From Rhizobium sp. Q54 (lineage in GTDB: Bacteria; Pseudomonadota; Alphaproteobacteria; Micropepsales; Micropepsaceae): a DNA stretch of 64,000 nt. The position numbers and the translations under genes are program-made. The stretch is from assembly GCA_945882615.1 (NCBI GenBank), contig CAMCWK010000002.1, forward strand, positions 62,001 to 126,000, written 5' to 3'. Below the pieces are notes generated by a model. The model worked only from the letters and a program-made list of their open reading frames with translations. It searched no databases and was not told the DNA's origin. Below are positions 1 to 9,839 of this stretch, piece by piece. How positions within the stretch are numbered: the first letter of the stretch is position 1; every line of letters starts with the position of its first letter.

Positions 1-629
1 ATGGCATTGATGGTATCGCGCGACAGCCCACGGCGCTTGAGGCCGATCAGGTTCAGCCCTGCCAGCTCCGCATGGTCGCCAAAAGCCATGGCATAGGGAA
101 TGACGTCGCGATTGACCCCGGTCAGGCCGCCGACCATCGCGCCCTTGCCGACCCGGCAGAATTGCTGGACCGCCGACAGGCCGCCAAAGATCACGCCGTC
201 GCCAATAACCGAATGGCCGCCCAGCGCCACCGAATTGGCGAAGGTGACATCGTCGCCGACGATGCAATCATGCCCGACATGGCTGCCAGCCATGAAGAAT
301 CCCCGCGCGCCGACCCTGGTGACGCCCTTGTCGCGCTTGCTGCCGACATTCATCGACACCATCTCGCGCAAGGTGCAGGCCTCGCCGATCTCCAGCCGTC
401 CGTCGGTGAAATCATTGTCCCGGATCTGGCTCATCCCGCCCAGCGCCGCGCCCGGATAGATCTTGCACCCCTTGGCGATGCTGGTGATGCCGGTGATGGA
501 AACATGCGATAGAAGCGTGACGCCGTCCCCCAGCGTGACACGCGATCCGACATGGCAGAAAGGGCCGATCTCGACGCCTGCGCCCAGTGTCGCGCCGTCT
601 TCCACCACAGCGGTGGGGTGAACAGCCAT
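1..629 (-). CDS. lpxA: UDP-N-acetylglucosamine acyltransferase LpxA (partial, C-terminus off the left edge)
   Basis: First enzyme of lipid A synthesis: transfers an R-3-hydroxyacyl chain from ACP to the 3-OH of UDP-GlcNAc in the cytoplasm. The visible 209 codons show hexapeptide repeats of a left-handed beta-helix (for example DGATLGAGVEIGPF). A GHDCIVGDD segment places the likely catalytic His near residue 120. The ATG at 629 shares one base with the fabZ stop (TGATG), so translation is probably coupled. The reading frame is open to base 1; full-length family members are about 260 residues, so roughly 50 residues are missing. It is the last visible gene of the lpxD-fabZ-lpxA block. Confidence 0.95.
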   Translation of the reverse strand, partial: MAVHPTAVVEDGATLGAGVEIGPFCHVGSRVTLGDGVTLLSHVSITGITSIAKGCKIYPGAALGGMSQIRDNDFTDGRLEIGEACTLREMVSMNVGSKRDKGVTRVGARGFFMAGSHVGHDCIVGDDVTFANSVALGGHSVIGDGVIFGGLSAVQQFCRVGKGAMVGGLTGVNRDVIPYAMAFGDHAELAGLNLIGLKRRGLSRDTINA

Positions 630-1084
630 CAGCCGGCCGCGCCGTCGGAAACCATGGCGCTGAACTCAGCTTCGGCGCACAGCGTGTCGCCCACATAGGC
701 CTGGCCGGAGAACTTCCACACCGGACCGCGGCTGCGGACCAGGCTGACCGGCATGCGCAGCAAGTCTCCCGGACCGACCGGCTTGCGAAAGCGCGCATTC
801 TCGATGGTCATGAAATAGACCACGCTGCTGGTCTTGCCCCCCTGGCTGTGCACCACCAGCGCGCCAGCGGTCTGGGCCATGGCTTCCACGATCAGAACGC
901 CCGGCATCACCGCGCGTTCGGGGAAATGGCCCATGAAAAAGGGTTCGTTGATGCTGACCGCCTTGTAGCCCGTGGCGCTCTGGCCCGGCACGATATCGGC
1001 GAGTTTTTCCACCAGCAGCATGGGGGGCCGGTGCGGCAGCAGTTTCTTGATCTGCTCGACATCCAGAACAACATTGTCGGTCAT
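629..1084 (-). CDS. fabZ: 3-hydroxyacyl-[ACP] dehydratase FabZ
   Basis: Dehydrates 3-hydroxyacyl-ACP in fatty acid elongation and competes with LpxA and LpxD for the same acyl-ACP pool. The protein is 151 aa, the usual FabZ size. It carries the N-terminal [11 protein letters not shown] segment and the hotdog-fold active site: His about residue 53 in MGHFP and Glu about 67 in [11 protein letters not shown]. The frame stays open about 280 bases upstream of 1084, but that stretch is lpxD read in another frame. The chosen ATG makes an ATGA overlap with the lpxD stop and starts at the conserved MTDN. Confidence 0.95.
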   Translation of the reverse strand: MTDNVVLDVEQIKKLLPHRPPMLLVEKLADIVPGQSATGYKAVSINEPFFMGHFPERAVMPGVLIVEAMAQTAGALVVHSQGGKTSSVVYFMTIENARFRKPVGPGDLLRMPVSLVRSRGPVWKFSGQAYVGDTLCAEAEFSAMVSDGAAG

Positions 1085-2130
1085 TTTTCGTCCTGTGCGC
1101 GGCGCTTCGCCAGTCTGGTCAGGGCGTGAATCTCCCGAGCCCATTCTCTTACAGGTTTCGCCGGGGCCCCGCCATAATCCACGCCGCCCGGCAGCATGAT
1201 GTTCGATCCGGTCCCAGCCCGCGCGCCCAGGCGGGCGCCAGCGCCGATACGGGTGTGATCGCCCAGCCCCACTTGCCCGGCCAGGATCACCCCATCCTCC
1301 AGCACCACGCTGCCGGCCAGGCCGGCCTGCCCGGCGATGATGCAGTGACGTCCGATCTGACAATTGTGGGCGATCTGCACCAGATTATCGATTTTGCTGC
1401 CCTCGCCGATCACCGTATCGCCCACGGCGCCCCGGTCGATGGTAGTGGCCGATCCGATCTCGCAATCATCCTGAATGATGACGCGGCCCAGTTGCGGCAT
1501 CTTGATGAAGCCGCTCGCCCCCGGGGTGAATCCAAATCCCGGCTGGCCGATATGCGCGCCCGGCAAGATGACCACGCGGTCGCCGACATAGGCATGGCTG
1601 ATGGTGGCATTGGCGCCGATCTCGCAATGGCGCCCGATGGCGACGCCCGGACCGATCACCACGCCGGGCGCAAGGCGGGTGCCGTCCCCGATCTCCGCCC
1701 CCGGCCCGATCACCACGCCAGGGGCGATCTGCACATCCGTGCCCAGACGCGCGTCCGGCGAAATCGCCTGAGCCTGCGACCAGACGGCCTGCGAATAATC
1801 CGGATAGAACATCCGCGCCACGGCGGCGAAGGCGGCCTGCACGGATGACGCTTCCACCAACGTCATTCCGGACGGCGCGAGTGCGGCCGCCTGCGCGGCG
1901 GCGGAATGCGGGATCAGGCAGACGCCGGCGCCCGATGCGGCGAAGGCTTCGCGAAGCTGACGGCTGCCGGAGAAAAAGGAGAGATGCGCCGAGGAAGCAC
2001 CCGCAAGATCAGCCAGGTCCGATATGGCTTGCGCCCCATCGGCGCCGGCCGGGATGGCGCTGCCGATCTTTTCGCAAATCCGCGCCAGCGTGAACGGCCC
2101 GAGATTTTTGAAAAAACGGGGATCGGCCAT
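1081..2130 (-). CDS. lpxD: UDP-3-O-(3-hydroxymyristoyl)glucosamine N-acyltransferase LpxD
   Basis: Third step of lipid A synthesis: N-acylates UDP-3-O-acyl-glucosamine. The 349 aa protein has the expected N-terminal uridine-binding domain, about residues 1-110, including the FYPDYSQ segment. A long run of hexapeptide repeats ([14 protein letters not shown] and similar) follows. The likely catalytic His lies in the QIAHNCQIG segment, and a C-terminal helix ends in [11 protein letters not shown]. It sits 8 bp after the skp-like gene and overlaps fabZ by 4 bp, as in many alphaproteobacterial lpx clusters. Length and motif order are normal. Confidence 0.95.
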   Translation of the reverse strand: MADPRFFKNLGPFTLARICEKIGSAIPAGADGAQAISDLADLAGASSAHLSFFSGSRQLREAFAASGAGVCLIPHSAAAQAAALAPSGMTLVEASSVQAAFAAVARMFYPDYSQAVWSQAQAISPDARLGTDVQIAPGVVIGPGAEIGDGTRLAPGVVIGPGVAIGRHCEIGANATISHAYVGDRVVILPGAHIGQPGFGFTPGASGFIKMPQLGRVIIQDDCEIGSATTIDRGAVGDTVIGEGSKIDNLVQIAHNCQIGRHCIIAGQAGLAGSVVLEDGVILAGQVGLGDHTRIGAGARLGARAGTGSNIMLPGGVDYGGAPAKPVREWAREIHALTRLAKRRAQDEK

Positions 2131-2138
2131 ATAGAAGC

Positions 2139-2723
2139 CTACTGCCTCGGCGCCTGCGGCTGTGTCGGCGGGGGCGGCGCATTGAGATCGACCTTGATGG
2201 TCGGCAGCTTCTGGTCCAGCCGGTCGATCACCTTCTGGGTGATGTCGAAGCTGTTGGCGGTGGCAAACACCACGGCTTGCTTGTCGACCACGATGTTGGC
2301 GCCCTGTTCCTTCACGACTTCCTGCAGGATCGGTCCCAGCGCCTGCTCCATCTGCTGGCGCGCCTGGAAGAAGCCAGCCTTGATCTGCTCGTCCTTCTTC
2401 TGGGCGGAAGCCTGCAGCGCGCGTTTCTTGGCCTCAATGCCGGCCATGCGCTTGGCCTTGACTTCGGGCGCCAGGATCGCCGTTTGCTGGATGGCGGTGC
2501 GCTCTTCCTGCTGAATGGTGCGGCCCTGAGCCGTCAGGTCGGTCTGGGCCTGCTTGGCGATGGCCTGGACCTGGCGAGCCACGTCCTGTCCGACCTTGGA
2601 GCCTTGCATGATGGCGACCTTGTCGATCACCACGAGTTTGGTGGGCGGCGACGCCGACTGCGCGAAGACCGGAGTGGCCAGGCTCGCGAGGCCCGCCAAA
2701 GCGAACGCGAAGATTTTGGTCAT
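2139..2723 (-). CDS. Skp/OmpH-family periplasmic outer-membrane protein chaperone
   Basis: Skp-family proteins hold unfolded outer-membrane proteins in the periplasm and pass them to the BAM complex. The 194 aa product starts with a Sec signal peptide ([16 protein letters not shown], cleavage near VFAQ). A short beta core ([13 protein letters not shown]) follows, then a long charged helical hairpin rich in Gln, Lys and Glu, about residues 50-130, forming the tentacle. The mature protein ends in a Pro/Gln-rich tail, [12 protein letters not shown], which is not part of the core fold. It lies 2 bp after bamA and 8 bp before lpxD, the usual position. Sequence is loosely conserved in this family, so no symbol is given. 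Confidence 0.88.
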   Translation of the reverse strand: MTKIFAFALAGLASLATPVFAQSASPPTKLVVIDKVAIMQGSKVGQDVARQVQAIAKQAQTDLTAQGRTIQQEERTAIQQTAILAPEVKAKRMAGIEAKKRALQASAQKKDEQIKAGFFQARQQMEQALGPILQEVVKEQGANIVVDKQAVVFATANSFDITQKVIDRLDQKLPTIKVDLNAPPPPTQPQAPRQ

Positions 2724-2725
2724 GG

Positions 2726-5215
2726 TCAGTATCCTGTGGCAGTGCTGAAGTGGATGATCTGGGGTCTGTCATACTCGGTCTTGGCGATCGGCAGGCCGAT
2801 ATTGATCTGCACCGGGCCGACCGGCGAACGCCATTGCACACTGATGCCGGCGGTGGCGCGAAAGGCGAGATTGTCTTTCACGCAGGAGCCCACACCTGAA
2901 TACTGCGCACCTGTGCAGGTGCGGGTAAAGACATTGTCCAGATGGCCGATGGTGCCGAAATCGGAGAACAGGCCGAGGTTGATGCCAAAGCTTTCCGGGA
3001 TCAGTCCCGGCATGCGCGCTTCCAGGCTGCCGATGGCATAGACGGTACCGCCCAGCGCGCCGCTATTCTGGGGCGCGACAAGGTCGCGCGCGCCCACGCC
3101 CGCCAGCGAGAAGCCGCGGAAGGTTTCGCCGCCCATGAAGAAGCGTTCGTTAAACGGCACCAGCGATCCGTCATAGCCGGTGATATAGCCGCCGCGTCCC
3201 GACAGGCTGGTCACGACGCTGTCGTTGAAGAGCGCCTTGTAGGTGGAAAAGGTACTGGCGGTCGAAAGGTATTTCAGGCTGCCGCCGAAGCCCGCAAAGC
3301 TCTGCGAGAAGGAGAAGGTCGAGCCGGCAGTGGGCTTACGCACATCATCCAGGTCGTTATAGGAATAGGAGAACCCGATGATGGAGCCGCTGGCCGAACC
3401 CGCCGCCAGCTGGACGTCCAGCGGCGCCCCTGCAAAGGGACGCACTTCCTCGATCTTGTAGGTATAGCTGAGGCCCACGCTGCTATACTCAGAGATCGGA
3501 AAGCCCAGCCGCGCCACGGCGGCGGTCACATCGCTCTGATAGGTGGACTGCTCGAAATTGGTCTGAACCTGATAGAGATCGAAACCGGCCGCCAGCTCGC
3601 GGTCCAGGAAGTAAGGTTCGGTGAAGCTGAACTGCGCCGACCGGGTGATGTAGGACGCCTGCAGGCTAATGCGCATGTTCTGGCCGCGCCCGAACAGGTT
3701 CTGTTCGGTATAGCTGATCTCACCCAGGAGCGAGGTGGTCGAGGAATAGCCCAGGCCGACCTGAAGCGAGCCGGTGGACTGTTCGGTGACATTGACGTTC
3801 AGAGTGGTGCGGTCCGGCTGGCTGCCGGGCACGTTCTGCACGGTGACATCCTTGAAGAAGCCCAGGGCGCGGATACGGGTGCGCGAACGGTCTATCAGCA
3901 CACGGTTGAAGGCGTCACCTTCCTGCAGGCGGAACTGGCGGCGGATCACCTTGTCGAGAGTTCGGGTGTTGCCGGCGATATTGATCTTTTCGATATAGAC
4001 GCGGGGGCCCTGGGCAATCTCGAAGCCCAGATCGATGGTGCGCTCTTTCTCGTTGCGTTTGATGCGCGGATGGACTTCGGCAAAGGCATAGCCCTGGGTG
4101 CCGGCCGCATTGGTCAGGTCGTCAATCGCCTCCTGCACCACCTCCTGGGAATAGATGTCGCCTTCACTCGCGTCGATCAGCGGCCTGAGGCTGGCAGGGG
4201 TCAGTTCGCGAATCTTGGAATCGATCGTGATCTTGCCGAAACGATAGCGAACGCCCTCGTCCACCGTGAAGTTCAGGTAGAAGCTTTCGCGGTTGGGCGT
4301 CAGTTGGGCTACCGCGCTCACCACCTTGAAGTCGGCATAGCCGCGCGTGACGTAATAGCGGCGCACCGATTCCTGGTCGAACTGCAGCCGGTCCGGATCG
4401 TAATTGTCGTTGGTGGCGAAGAACTTCCACCAGCGGCTCTCCTCGGTCGCGATCTGACTTCTCAGCGTATCGTCGTCGAACACCTTGTTGCCGCTGAAAT
4501 TGATGCGGCTGACGCCGGTGGTCGGCCCGTCAGTAATGGAGAAGATCAGGTCGACGCGGTTCTGCGGCCGCTGGATGATCTGCGGATCGACCCGGGCGGC
4601 GAATTTTCCGTTGCGGCGGTATAGTTCGATGATGCGCTGGACATCGGCCTGGATCTTGGTGCGGGTGAAAACGGCGCGCGGCCTGATCTGGACTTCCTTG
4701 GTGAGGTCCTTGTCACTGACCTTGGTGTTGCCCTCGAATACCACCTGATTGACGATAGGGTTTTCGGTGACCCGGATCGTCAGTGTGCCGGTCGCGGATG
4801 CGAAGCTTGTATTGACGTCGGAAAACAGGCCGGTGGCGGTCAGCGATTTGAGCGCCTGGTCCACTTCGGCGGGCGAATAATTGTCTCCCTCGCGCACACC
4901 GACATAGGTCAGCACCGTGCCGGGCTCGACGCGCTGGGTTCCGCGGACCACGATATGCTGGATGATGCGCGGCGGAGCCTGGGTCGGCGCCACGCTGGCG
5001 GCGGGATTGGCGGCGTTGACGGCAGCTTCATTGCCGGCGGCGGGCTGGCCCGCCTGCTGATTGAGCTGTTCGGCGCGCTCGGCGGCGCCGGGGCGCAGCT
5101 GCGCCACCACAGGGGTGGAGGCCAGCGCCACGCAAAGGCCGGTGGTGGAGGTCGCGCGCAACAACCTGCTTTTGAGGCGCAATATTCGCATCCCGGTTTT
5201 GGCCAACTTGTCCAT
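2726..5215 (-). CDS. bamA: Outer membrane protein assembly factor BamA
   Basis: Central barrel of the BAM complex, which folds beta-barrel proteins into the outer membrane. The 829 aa protein has a signal peptide ending near VVAQ and a Pro/Ala-rich linker. Five POTRA domains follow at about residues 80-430, the first beginning IIQHIVVRGTQRVEPGT. The C-terminal 16-strand Omp85 barrel contains the conserved GGETFRGF-like lid segment. The last residue is Tyr rather than the Phe usual for barrel ends, a mild oddity. It sits between rseP and the skp-like gene, the standard alphaproteobacterial arrangement linking signal proteolysis, barrel assembly and lipid A synthesis. Confidence 0.96.
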   Translation of the reverse strand: MDKLAKTGMRILRLKSRLLRATSTTGLCVALASTPVVAQLRPGAAERAEQLNQQAGQPAAGNEAAVNAANPAASVAPTQAPPRIIQHIVVRGTQRVEPGTVLTYVGVREGDNYSPAEVDQALKSLTATGLFSDVNTSFASATGTLTIRVTENPIVNQVVFEGNTKVSDKDLTKEVQIRPRAVFTRTKIQADVQRIIELYRRNGKFAARVDPQIIQRPQNRVDLIFSITDGPTTGVSRINFSGNKVFDDDTLRSQIATEESRWWKFFATNDNYDPDRLQFDQESVRRYYVTRGYADFKVVSAVAQLTPNRESFYLNFTVDEGVRYRFGKITIDSKIRELTPASLRPLIDASEGDIYSQEVVQEAIDDLTNAAGTQGYAFAEVHPRIKRNEKERTIDLGFEIAQGPRVYIEKINIAGNTRTLDKVIRRQFRLQEGDAFNRVLIDRSRTRIRALGFFKDVTVQNVPGSQPDRTTLNVNVTEQSTGSLQVGLGYSSTTSLLGEISYTEQNLFGRGQNMRISLQASYITRSAQFSFTEPYFLDRELAAGFDLYQVQTNFEQSTYQSDVTAAVARLGFPISEYSSVGLSYTYKIEEVRPFAGAPLDVQLAAGSASGSIIGFSYSYNDLDDVRKPTAGSTFSFSQSFAGFGGSLKYLSTASTFSTYKALFNDSVVTSLSGRGGYITGYDGSLVPFNERFFMGGETFRGFSLAGVGARDLVAPQNSGALGGTVYAIGSLEARMPGLIPESFGINLGLFSDFGTIGHLDNVFTRTCTGAQYSGVGSCVKDNLAFRATAGISVQWRSPVGPVQINIGLPIAKTEYDRPQIIHFSTATGY

Positions 5216-5242
5216 AGGCGTCCGCGCGCGGACGCCGTGTTT

Positions 5243-6379
5243 TCAGAAAAGATTCAGCCGGACCAGGTCATTCCAAGTCGTCAGGAGCATCAGCCCCAGG
5301 ACGAAAACCAGCCCAAGTCTAAATCCAACGTCTTGGGCCCGCTCACCGAGCGGGCGCCCCAAAACAGCTTCCACTGCATAGTATAGAAGATGCCCCCCGT
5401 CGAGGAGCGGAATCGGAAAAAGATTGACCAGGCCAATACTTACAGAAAGTATAGCTACCAGATTGAGCAGTGGCAGGAAGCCGAAATCCGCCACCTGGCG
5501 GGTCATATTCGCGATCCCCACCGGCCCCCGGAGCTGATCGGTGCTGGTCCGCCCCGTGATCATCTGGGAAACCCCAACAATCGTGCTGTGAATGATGTTC
5601 CAGGTCTCGGAACAGGCAGCGCCGAAGGCTCCCACAGGGCCGTAGGTCTCGCGCGTCACCGGAGCCTTGGGATCTGGCCGCACCCCGATCACCAGCTGGC
5701 TGGTCGGGTTGCCCAGGACATCGGTGGTCTTCATCAGCCTGGGCGTGACGTTCACGGTCAAGTCGCGTCCGCCGCGAACCAGGCCGATGGCCAGGCTTTC
5801 GCCGCCGCTGAGCGAGATGATCTGCGGCAACTGCTGGAAGTCGGTGATCGTGGTGCGGTCGATTCGGGTCACACGGTCACCGGGCAGGATCCCGGCCAGG
5901 GCTGCCGGGCTGCCCTTGGTCACCTGGCCGATGATGGGCGTCATCACGCTGTGGCCGGTGTACATAAACAGGCCGGTCAGCAGGACGATGGCCAGCAGGA
6001 AATTGGCGAAAGGGCCGGCGGCGGCCACTGCGGCACGCTGGCCCACCGGCTTGTAGGTCAGGGTCTGCGCCTTTTCAGCCGCCGTCATCTGGCTGGCCGC
6101 TTCATTGTCAGGACGCGAGGACGCATCGGCGTCACCGGCGAACTTCACATAACCGCCCACCGGCAGCCATGACAGTTTCCAGCGGGTGCCATGCCTGTCG
6201 TTCCAGCCGAAAATCTCCTTGCCGAAACCGACCGAGAACACCAGCACTTTCACGCCGTAATAGCGCGCCGCCAGGAAGTGGCCCAGTTCGTGGAAAAATA
6301 CCACCAGGGTGATGACGAACAGAAATGCCGGCAGCCCCATCGGGGTCCAGGCGATCAAACTCTGTATCGTGTCCAACAT
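5243..6379 (-). CDS. rseP: Site-2 intramembrane zinc metalloprotease RseP (MmpA family)
   Basis: Cleaves transmembrane substrates such as anti-sigma factors or signal-peptide remnants within the inner membrane. The protein is 378 aa from the chosen ATG. The zinc motif HELGH is at about residues 30-34 in the first membrane segment. A PDZ domain lies in the middle (GSPAALAGILPGDRVTRID) and the second active-site motif LLDGGHLLYY is near the C-terminus. An in-frame GTG at 6388 is possible, but AGGTG lies 6 bases before the ATG at 6379 and fits that start better. The ATG is one base past the dxr stop. Caulobacter MmpA is the closest functional relative by context. Confidence 0.94.
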   Translation of the reverse strand: MLDTIQSLIAWTPMGLPAFLFVITLVVFFHELGHFLAARYYGVKVLVFSVGFGKEIFGWNDRHGTRWKLSWLPVGGYVKFAGDADASSRPDNEAASQMTAAEKAQTLTYKPVGQRAAVAAAGPFANFLLAIVLLTGLFMYTGHSVMTPIIGQVTKGSPAALAGILPGDRVTRIDRTTITDFQQLPQIISLSGGESLAIGLVRGGRDLTVNVTPRLMKTTDVLGNPTSQLVIGVRPDPKAPVTRETYGPVGAFGAACSETWNIIHSTIVGVSQMITGRTSTDQLRGPVGIANMTRQVADFGFLPLLNLVAILSVSIGLVNLFPIPLLDGGHLLYYAVEAVLGRPLGERAQDVGFRLGLVFVLGLMLLTTWNDLVRLNLF

Positions 6380-6380
6380 C

Positions 6381-7619
6381 TTACGCACCTACCCGCTGAC
6401 AAATTTCCTCGGCCAGAATTCGCGCGCGCGCATCCATGCCCAGCACACTTTCCAGATCGCCCGCCATGCCATTGCTGCCGCAATCGGTATCCAGCGCGGC
6501 GGCCACCACGCGCGGAATGTCGAGAAAGCCGATGCGCCGGTCCAGGAAGGCCTGCACCGCGATCTCGTTGGCGGCATTCAGCACCGTGGGCGCCAGCCCG
6601 CCGGAGCGCATCGAGCCGATCGCCAGGTTCAACGCAGGAAAACGGTCATGGGCGGGTGGGTGGAATACCAGGCTGCCCAGCGCCGTCAGATCCAGGCGGC
6701 GGGACGGCGATGGGATACGGCGTGGCCAGCCCAGCGCATGGGCGATGGGCGTGCGCATGTCGGGCGCCGACAGATGCGCCATGGTGGTGCCGTCTTCGTA
6801 GGAGACCAGGCAATGCACGATGGACTGGGGATGAACCACCACACCCAATTTTTCCGGCGGCAGGGCAAAGAGGAAATGCGCCTCGATCAGTTCCAGCCCC
6901 TTGTTCATCAAGGTGGCGCTGTCGAGCGAAATCTTGCGGCCCATCGCCCAGTTGGGATGGGCGACCGCCTCTTCCACCGTGGCGCCGCGCATGCGTTCCA
7001 GCGGCCATTCACGGAAAGGCCCGCCCGAGGCCGTAATGGTGACCAGATCGGCTTCGGACGCGTCCCCTGAGCCCAGCACCTGGAAGATGGCATTGTGCTC
7101 GCTGTCGACGGGCAGCACCTGCGCCCCGGACTTTTCCATCGCGTCGCGGAACACCGCGCCCGCCGCCACCACGCATTCCTTGTTGGCCAACGCCACCACG
7201 ACGCCACGGCGGATCGCCGCCAGGGCCGGCTCGATCGCCGCCGCGCCCATAATCGCCACCATTACGAAATCGGACGGACTCGCGGCTGCATCGATCACGG
7301 CTTGACGCCCGGCAGCCACTTCGATGCCGGTGCCGGCGAGGCCAGCCTTGAGTTCGCCGAACATCTGTTCGTTGCCGATCACCGCCAGCCGGGGATTCAT
7401 CGCCCTGGCCTGCTCGATCAGCACTTTCACATTCTCGCCCGCCGTCAGCGCCGCGATGGGCAGCGCGTCCGCGCCGTGGAGCTTCCTGACATGGCTGATG
7501 ACATCGAGCGTGTTGACGCCGATGGAGCCGGTGGAACCCAGCACCGTGACGCTGCGCGCCAGCACTTCATCCATGGGCGGCAGTTCGTCGAACACCTTGG
7601 TGGCCGCTATCGCCTTCAC
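6381..7619 (-). CDS. dxr: 1-deoxy-D-xylulose 5-phosphate reductoisomerase
   Basis: Second step of the MEP isoprenoid pathway: converts DXP to MEP using NADPH, supplying isoprenyl units for UppS two genes upstream. The 412 aa protein has the NADPH-binding motif LGSTGSIG near residue 28, preceded by about 20 more N-terminal residues than usual. Further motifs are ALANKECVVAAG, the metal and substrate residues in VDSEHNAIFQ, and SGGPFREWP. The start is GTG, overlapping the cdsA stop as GTGA. A later start near ARSVTVLG would match the usual family length, so the true N-terminus is not certain. Confidence 0.94.
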   Translation of the reverse strand: MKAIAATKVFDELPPMDEVLARSVTVLGSTGSIGVNTLDVISHVRKLHGADALPIAALTAGENVKVLIEQARAMNPRLAVIGNEQMFGELKAGLAGTGIEVAAGRQAVIDAAASPSDFVMVAIMGAAAIEPALAAIRRGVVVALANKECVVAAGAVFRDAMEKSGAQVLPVDSEHNAIFQVLGSGDASEADLVTITASGGPFREWPLERMRGATVEEAVAHPNWAMGRKISLDSATLMNKGLELIEAHFLFALPPEKLGVVVHPQSIVHCLVSYEDGTTMAHLSAPDMRTPIAHALGWPRRIPSPSRRLDLTALGSLVFHPPAHDRFPALNLAIGSMRSGGLAPTVLNAANEIAVQAFLDRRIGFLDIPRVVAAALDTDCGSNGMAGDLESVLGMDARARILAEEICQRVGA

Positions 7620-8485
7620 GACTGGCCTCCGAAAAGGGGATTGAAGCCGGTGGCGAACACCAGCAACGCCAGCACCACGGCGGCGGCGAAGGTGGAATCC
7701 ATGCGGTCCAGCACGCCGCCATGGCCCGGAATGATCGCGCCAGAATCCTTGGTGCCGAAGCGGCGCTTGACCATGGACTCCAGCAGATCGCCGCCATGGG
7801 CGACAAAACTGAACACAAAGGCGTAAAGCGCGCCTATGCCGACATCAAAGCCCAGCACGGCGATAAAGATGGCGAACATCAGCGCGCCGCAGAGACTGCC
7901 GCCGATGGTCCCCGCCCAGGTCTTGCCGGGCGAGAGCTTGGGCGCGATGCGGGCGCCGCCGATCAGCTTGCCGAACACCAGCGCGCCGGTATCGGTGGCC
8001 CAGACGATCAGAAACATGCCCAGCACGATCAGGGCGCCCTGGGGCGAAGTGCGCAGCGCGACCAGCGCCAGCGCGGGCAGGCCCAGATACAATACGCCGC
8101 CCGCATGCCAGAGCGGATTGTCGTCCCGCGCCTTCGCGAAGAAAAAGGATACCAGCGCGCCAACCGCCAGCACCGCGAAGGCAGGAAGGATCATGTCTTC
8201 CAGCAGCAGGAATACGGACAGGCAGATAGCGATGGCGGTGATCACAGTCTGGAAGTGGATGGGACGCAGCTCGGCCCGTTCGCGCATCGCGGGCGAGCGC
8301 ACCAGGCGGTGCCATTCGCGCGCGCCGAACAGCGCCAGGATCACGACAAGGCCCGCGAACCACTCGGCGCTGTAGAGCAGCACCGCCGCGGCGGTGATCG
8401 CCATGAAGGTGCCGAACACCACGCGCAACACGCCTTCGCTGACTGCGCGCGCCCTGCCACCGGAATGAGGCTGACTCATGGTCAC
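7616..8485 (-). CDS. cdsA: Phosphatidate cytidylyltransferase CdsA
   Basis: Inner-membrane enzyme making CDP-diacylglycerol from phosphatidate and CTP, the precursor of all phospholipids here. The 289 aa product has about seven or eight hydrophobic segments. The family signature is near the C-terminus, with KRRFGTKDSGAIIPGHGG then LDRMDS, including the metal-binding Asp residues. The GTG at 8485 overlaps the uppS stop (GTGA) and has GGAAG seven bases upstream; an ATG two codons later (8479) is the alternative. It lies between uppS and dxr. Confidence 0.94.
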   Translation of the reverse strand: MTMSQPHSGGRARAVSEGVLRVVFGTFMAITAAAVLLYSAEWFAGLVVILALFGAREWHRLVRSPAMRERAELRPIHFQTVITAIAICLSVFLLLEDMILPAFAVLAVGALVSFFFAKARDDNPLWHAGGVLYLGLPALALVALRTSPQGALIVLGMFLIVWATDTGALVFGKLIGGARIAPKLSPGKTWAGTIGGSLCGALMFAIFIAVLGFDVGIGALYAFVFSFVAHGGDLLESMVKRRFGTKDSGAIIPGHGGVLDRMDSTFAAAVVLALLVFATGFNPLFGGQS

Positions 8486-9222
8486 GCCACGGCTTCCGAA
8501 TCCAGCGCGCCGAAGCGGCGCTCACGCCCCCCGAACTGCGCCAGGGCACTCTCCAGCGCGGCGCGGTCGAAATCCGGCCACAGCGTATCCAGGAACAACA
8601 ATTCGGCATAAGCCGACTGCCACAGCAGGAAGTTGGACAAACGATGCTCGCCCGAGGTGCGAATCACCAGGTCGGGCGACGGCAGCGCGCTGGTAAACAG
8701 GCGGGCGGCGAAAAGTTCTGGCGTGATGGTTTCGGGATCAAGGCGGCCGTCGGCGGCGGCGCGCGCCAGCTCGCGGGTGGCGGCGACGATCTCCTCCTGC
8801 CCGCCATAGTCGAAGGCAAAGGTCAGGTTCATGCCGGTATTGCCGATGGTGCGCTTTTCCGACTCCTCGATCATCTGCTGGATGTCGCTGGCGACGCGGC
8901 CGCGATGACCTATGATCCGCATACGGATGTTACGCTCGACCAGCTCGTCCATGTCGCTGCGGAAATAGGCGCGGAACAGGCCCATCAGCGCGCCCACTTC
9001 GGTCTTGGGCCGCTTCCAGTTCTCGGATGAGAAGGCGAACAGGGTCAGGTTTTCCAGGCCCATGTCGCAGGCGGCGCGCACCGTTTCGCGCACCGCGCCC
9101 ATGCCGGCATAATGGCCCGCCTCGCGCGGCAGCAACCGCTTGCGCGCCCAGCGGCCGTTGCCGTCCATGATGATGGCGACATGCTTGGGAAGGTGCGAGG
9201 GTGTCTTGTCCGTCAAAGCCAT
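8482..9222 (-). CDS. uppS: Undecaprenyl diphosphate synthase (cis-prenyltransferase)
   Basis: Condenses isopentenyl diphosphate with farnesyl diphosphate to make the C55 carrier for peptidoglycan and O-antigen. The 246 aa protein starts at an ATG forming TAATG with the frr stop. It carries the catalytic Asp20 in IIMDGNGRWA, the FSSENWKRP segment, and the C-terminal substrate motif RTSGEHRLSNFLLWQ. The frame stays open further upstream, but that part is frr in another frame. Neighbours dxr and cdsA make this an isoprenoid and lipid sub-block. Confidence 0.96.
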   Translation of the reverse strand: MALTDKTPSHLPKHVAIIMDGNGRWARKRLLPREAGHYAGMGAVRETVRAACDMGLENLTLFAFSSENWKRPKTEVGALMGLFRAYFRSDMDELVERNIRMRIIGHRGRVASDIQQMIEESEKRTIGNTGMNLTFAFDYGGQEEIVAATRELARAAADGRLDPETITPELFAARLFTSALPSPDLVIRTSGEHRLSNFLLWQSAYAELLFLDTLWPDFDRAALESALAQFGGRERRFGALDSEAVA

Positions 9223-9782
9223 TACACCTGCATGATTTCCTGCTCCTTGTTCTGGAGCGCGGTGTCGATGTCCTTGATATGGGCGTCGGTCAGCTTTTGC
9301 AGCTCGTCGCCCTTGGTATGCTGGTCGTCTTCGCCGATCTTGCCGTCCTTTTGAAGGCGCTTGAGCAGGTCCATGCCGTCGCGGCGGACGTTGCGCACCG
9401 CGACGCGGGCGGCCTCGGCGTACTTGGCGGCAAGCTTGGAAAGCTCCTTGCGACGTTCCTGATTGAGCTCGGGCAGCGGAATACGCAGCAGCTGGCCGTC
9501 CATCTGCGGGTTCAGGCCCAGGCCGGCATCGCGGATCGCCTTGTCCACCGCCTTGGACAGGCCCTTGTCCCACACCTGCACCGTGATCATGCGGCTTTCC
9601 GGGGTGGAGATGGTGCCGACCTGGTTGATCGGGACCGTGTTGCCATAGGCCTCGACCTTGACCGGGTCCAGAAGCGCGGCGCTGGCCCGGCCGGTCCGAA
9701 GGCCGCCAAGCTCGCTTTTCAGGGTGGAGACCGCCCCGTTCATGCGGCGGTCCAGTTCGTCCTTGCTATAGGCCTCGGCCAT
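9222..9782 (-). CDS. frr: Ribosome recycling factor
   Basis: With EF-G, splits the post-termination ribosome. The start at 9782 gives 186 aa, the normal size, opening [18 protein letters not shown]; an in-frame start seven codons upstream (9803) is less likely. The tRNA-mimic three-helix segments are intact: [15 protein letters not shown] near residue 35, [15 protein letters not shown] around residue 105, and [17 protein letters not shown]. An AAGGTG just before the ATG is a close but usable ribosome-binding site. A 57 bp gap separates it from pyrH. Confidence 0.96.
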   Translation of the reverse strand: MAEAYSKDELDRRMNGAVSTLKSELGGLRTGRASAALLDPVKVEAYGNTVPINQVGTISTPESRMITVQVWDKGLSKAVDKAIRDAGLGLNPQMDGQLLRIPLPELNQERRKELSKLAAKYAEAARVAVRNVRRDGMDLLKRLQKDGKIGEDDQHTKGDELQKLTDAHIKDIDTALQNKEQEIMQV

Positions 9783-9839
9783 ATCACCTTCGCTCCAACG
9801 CACCCCGGTGAGAGACTATCCTTAAACCGGGGCGCCGCT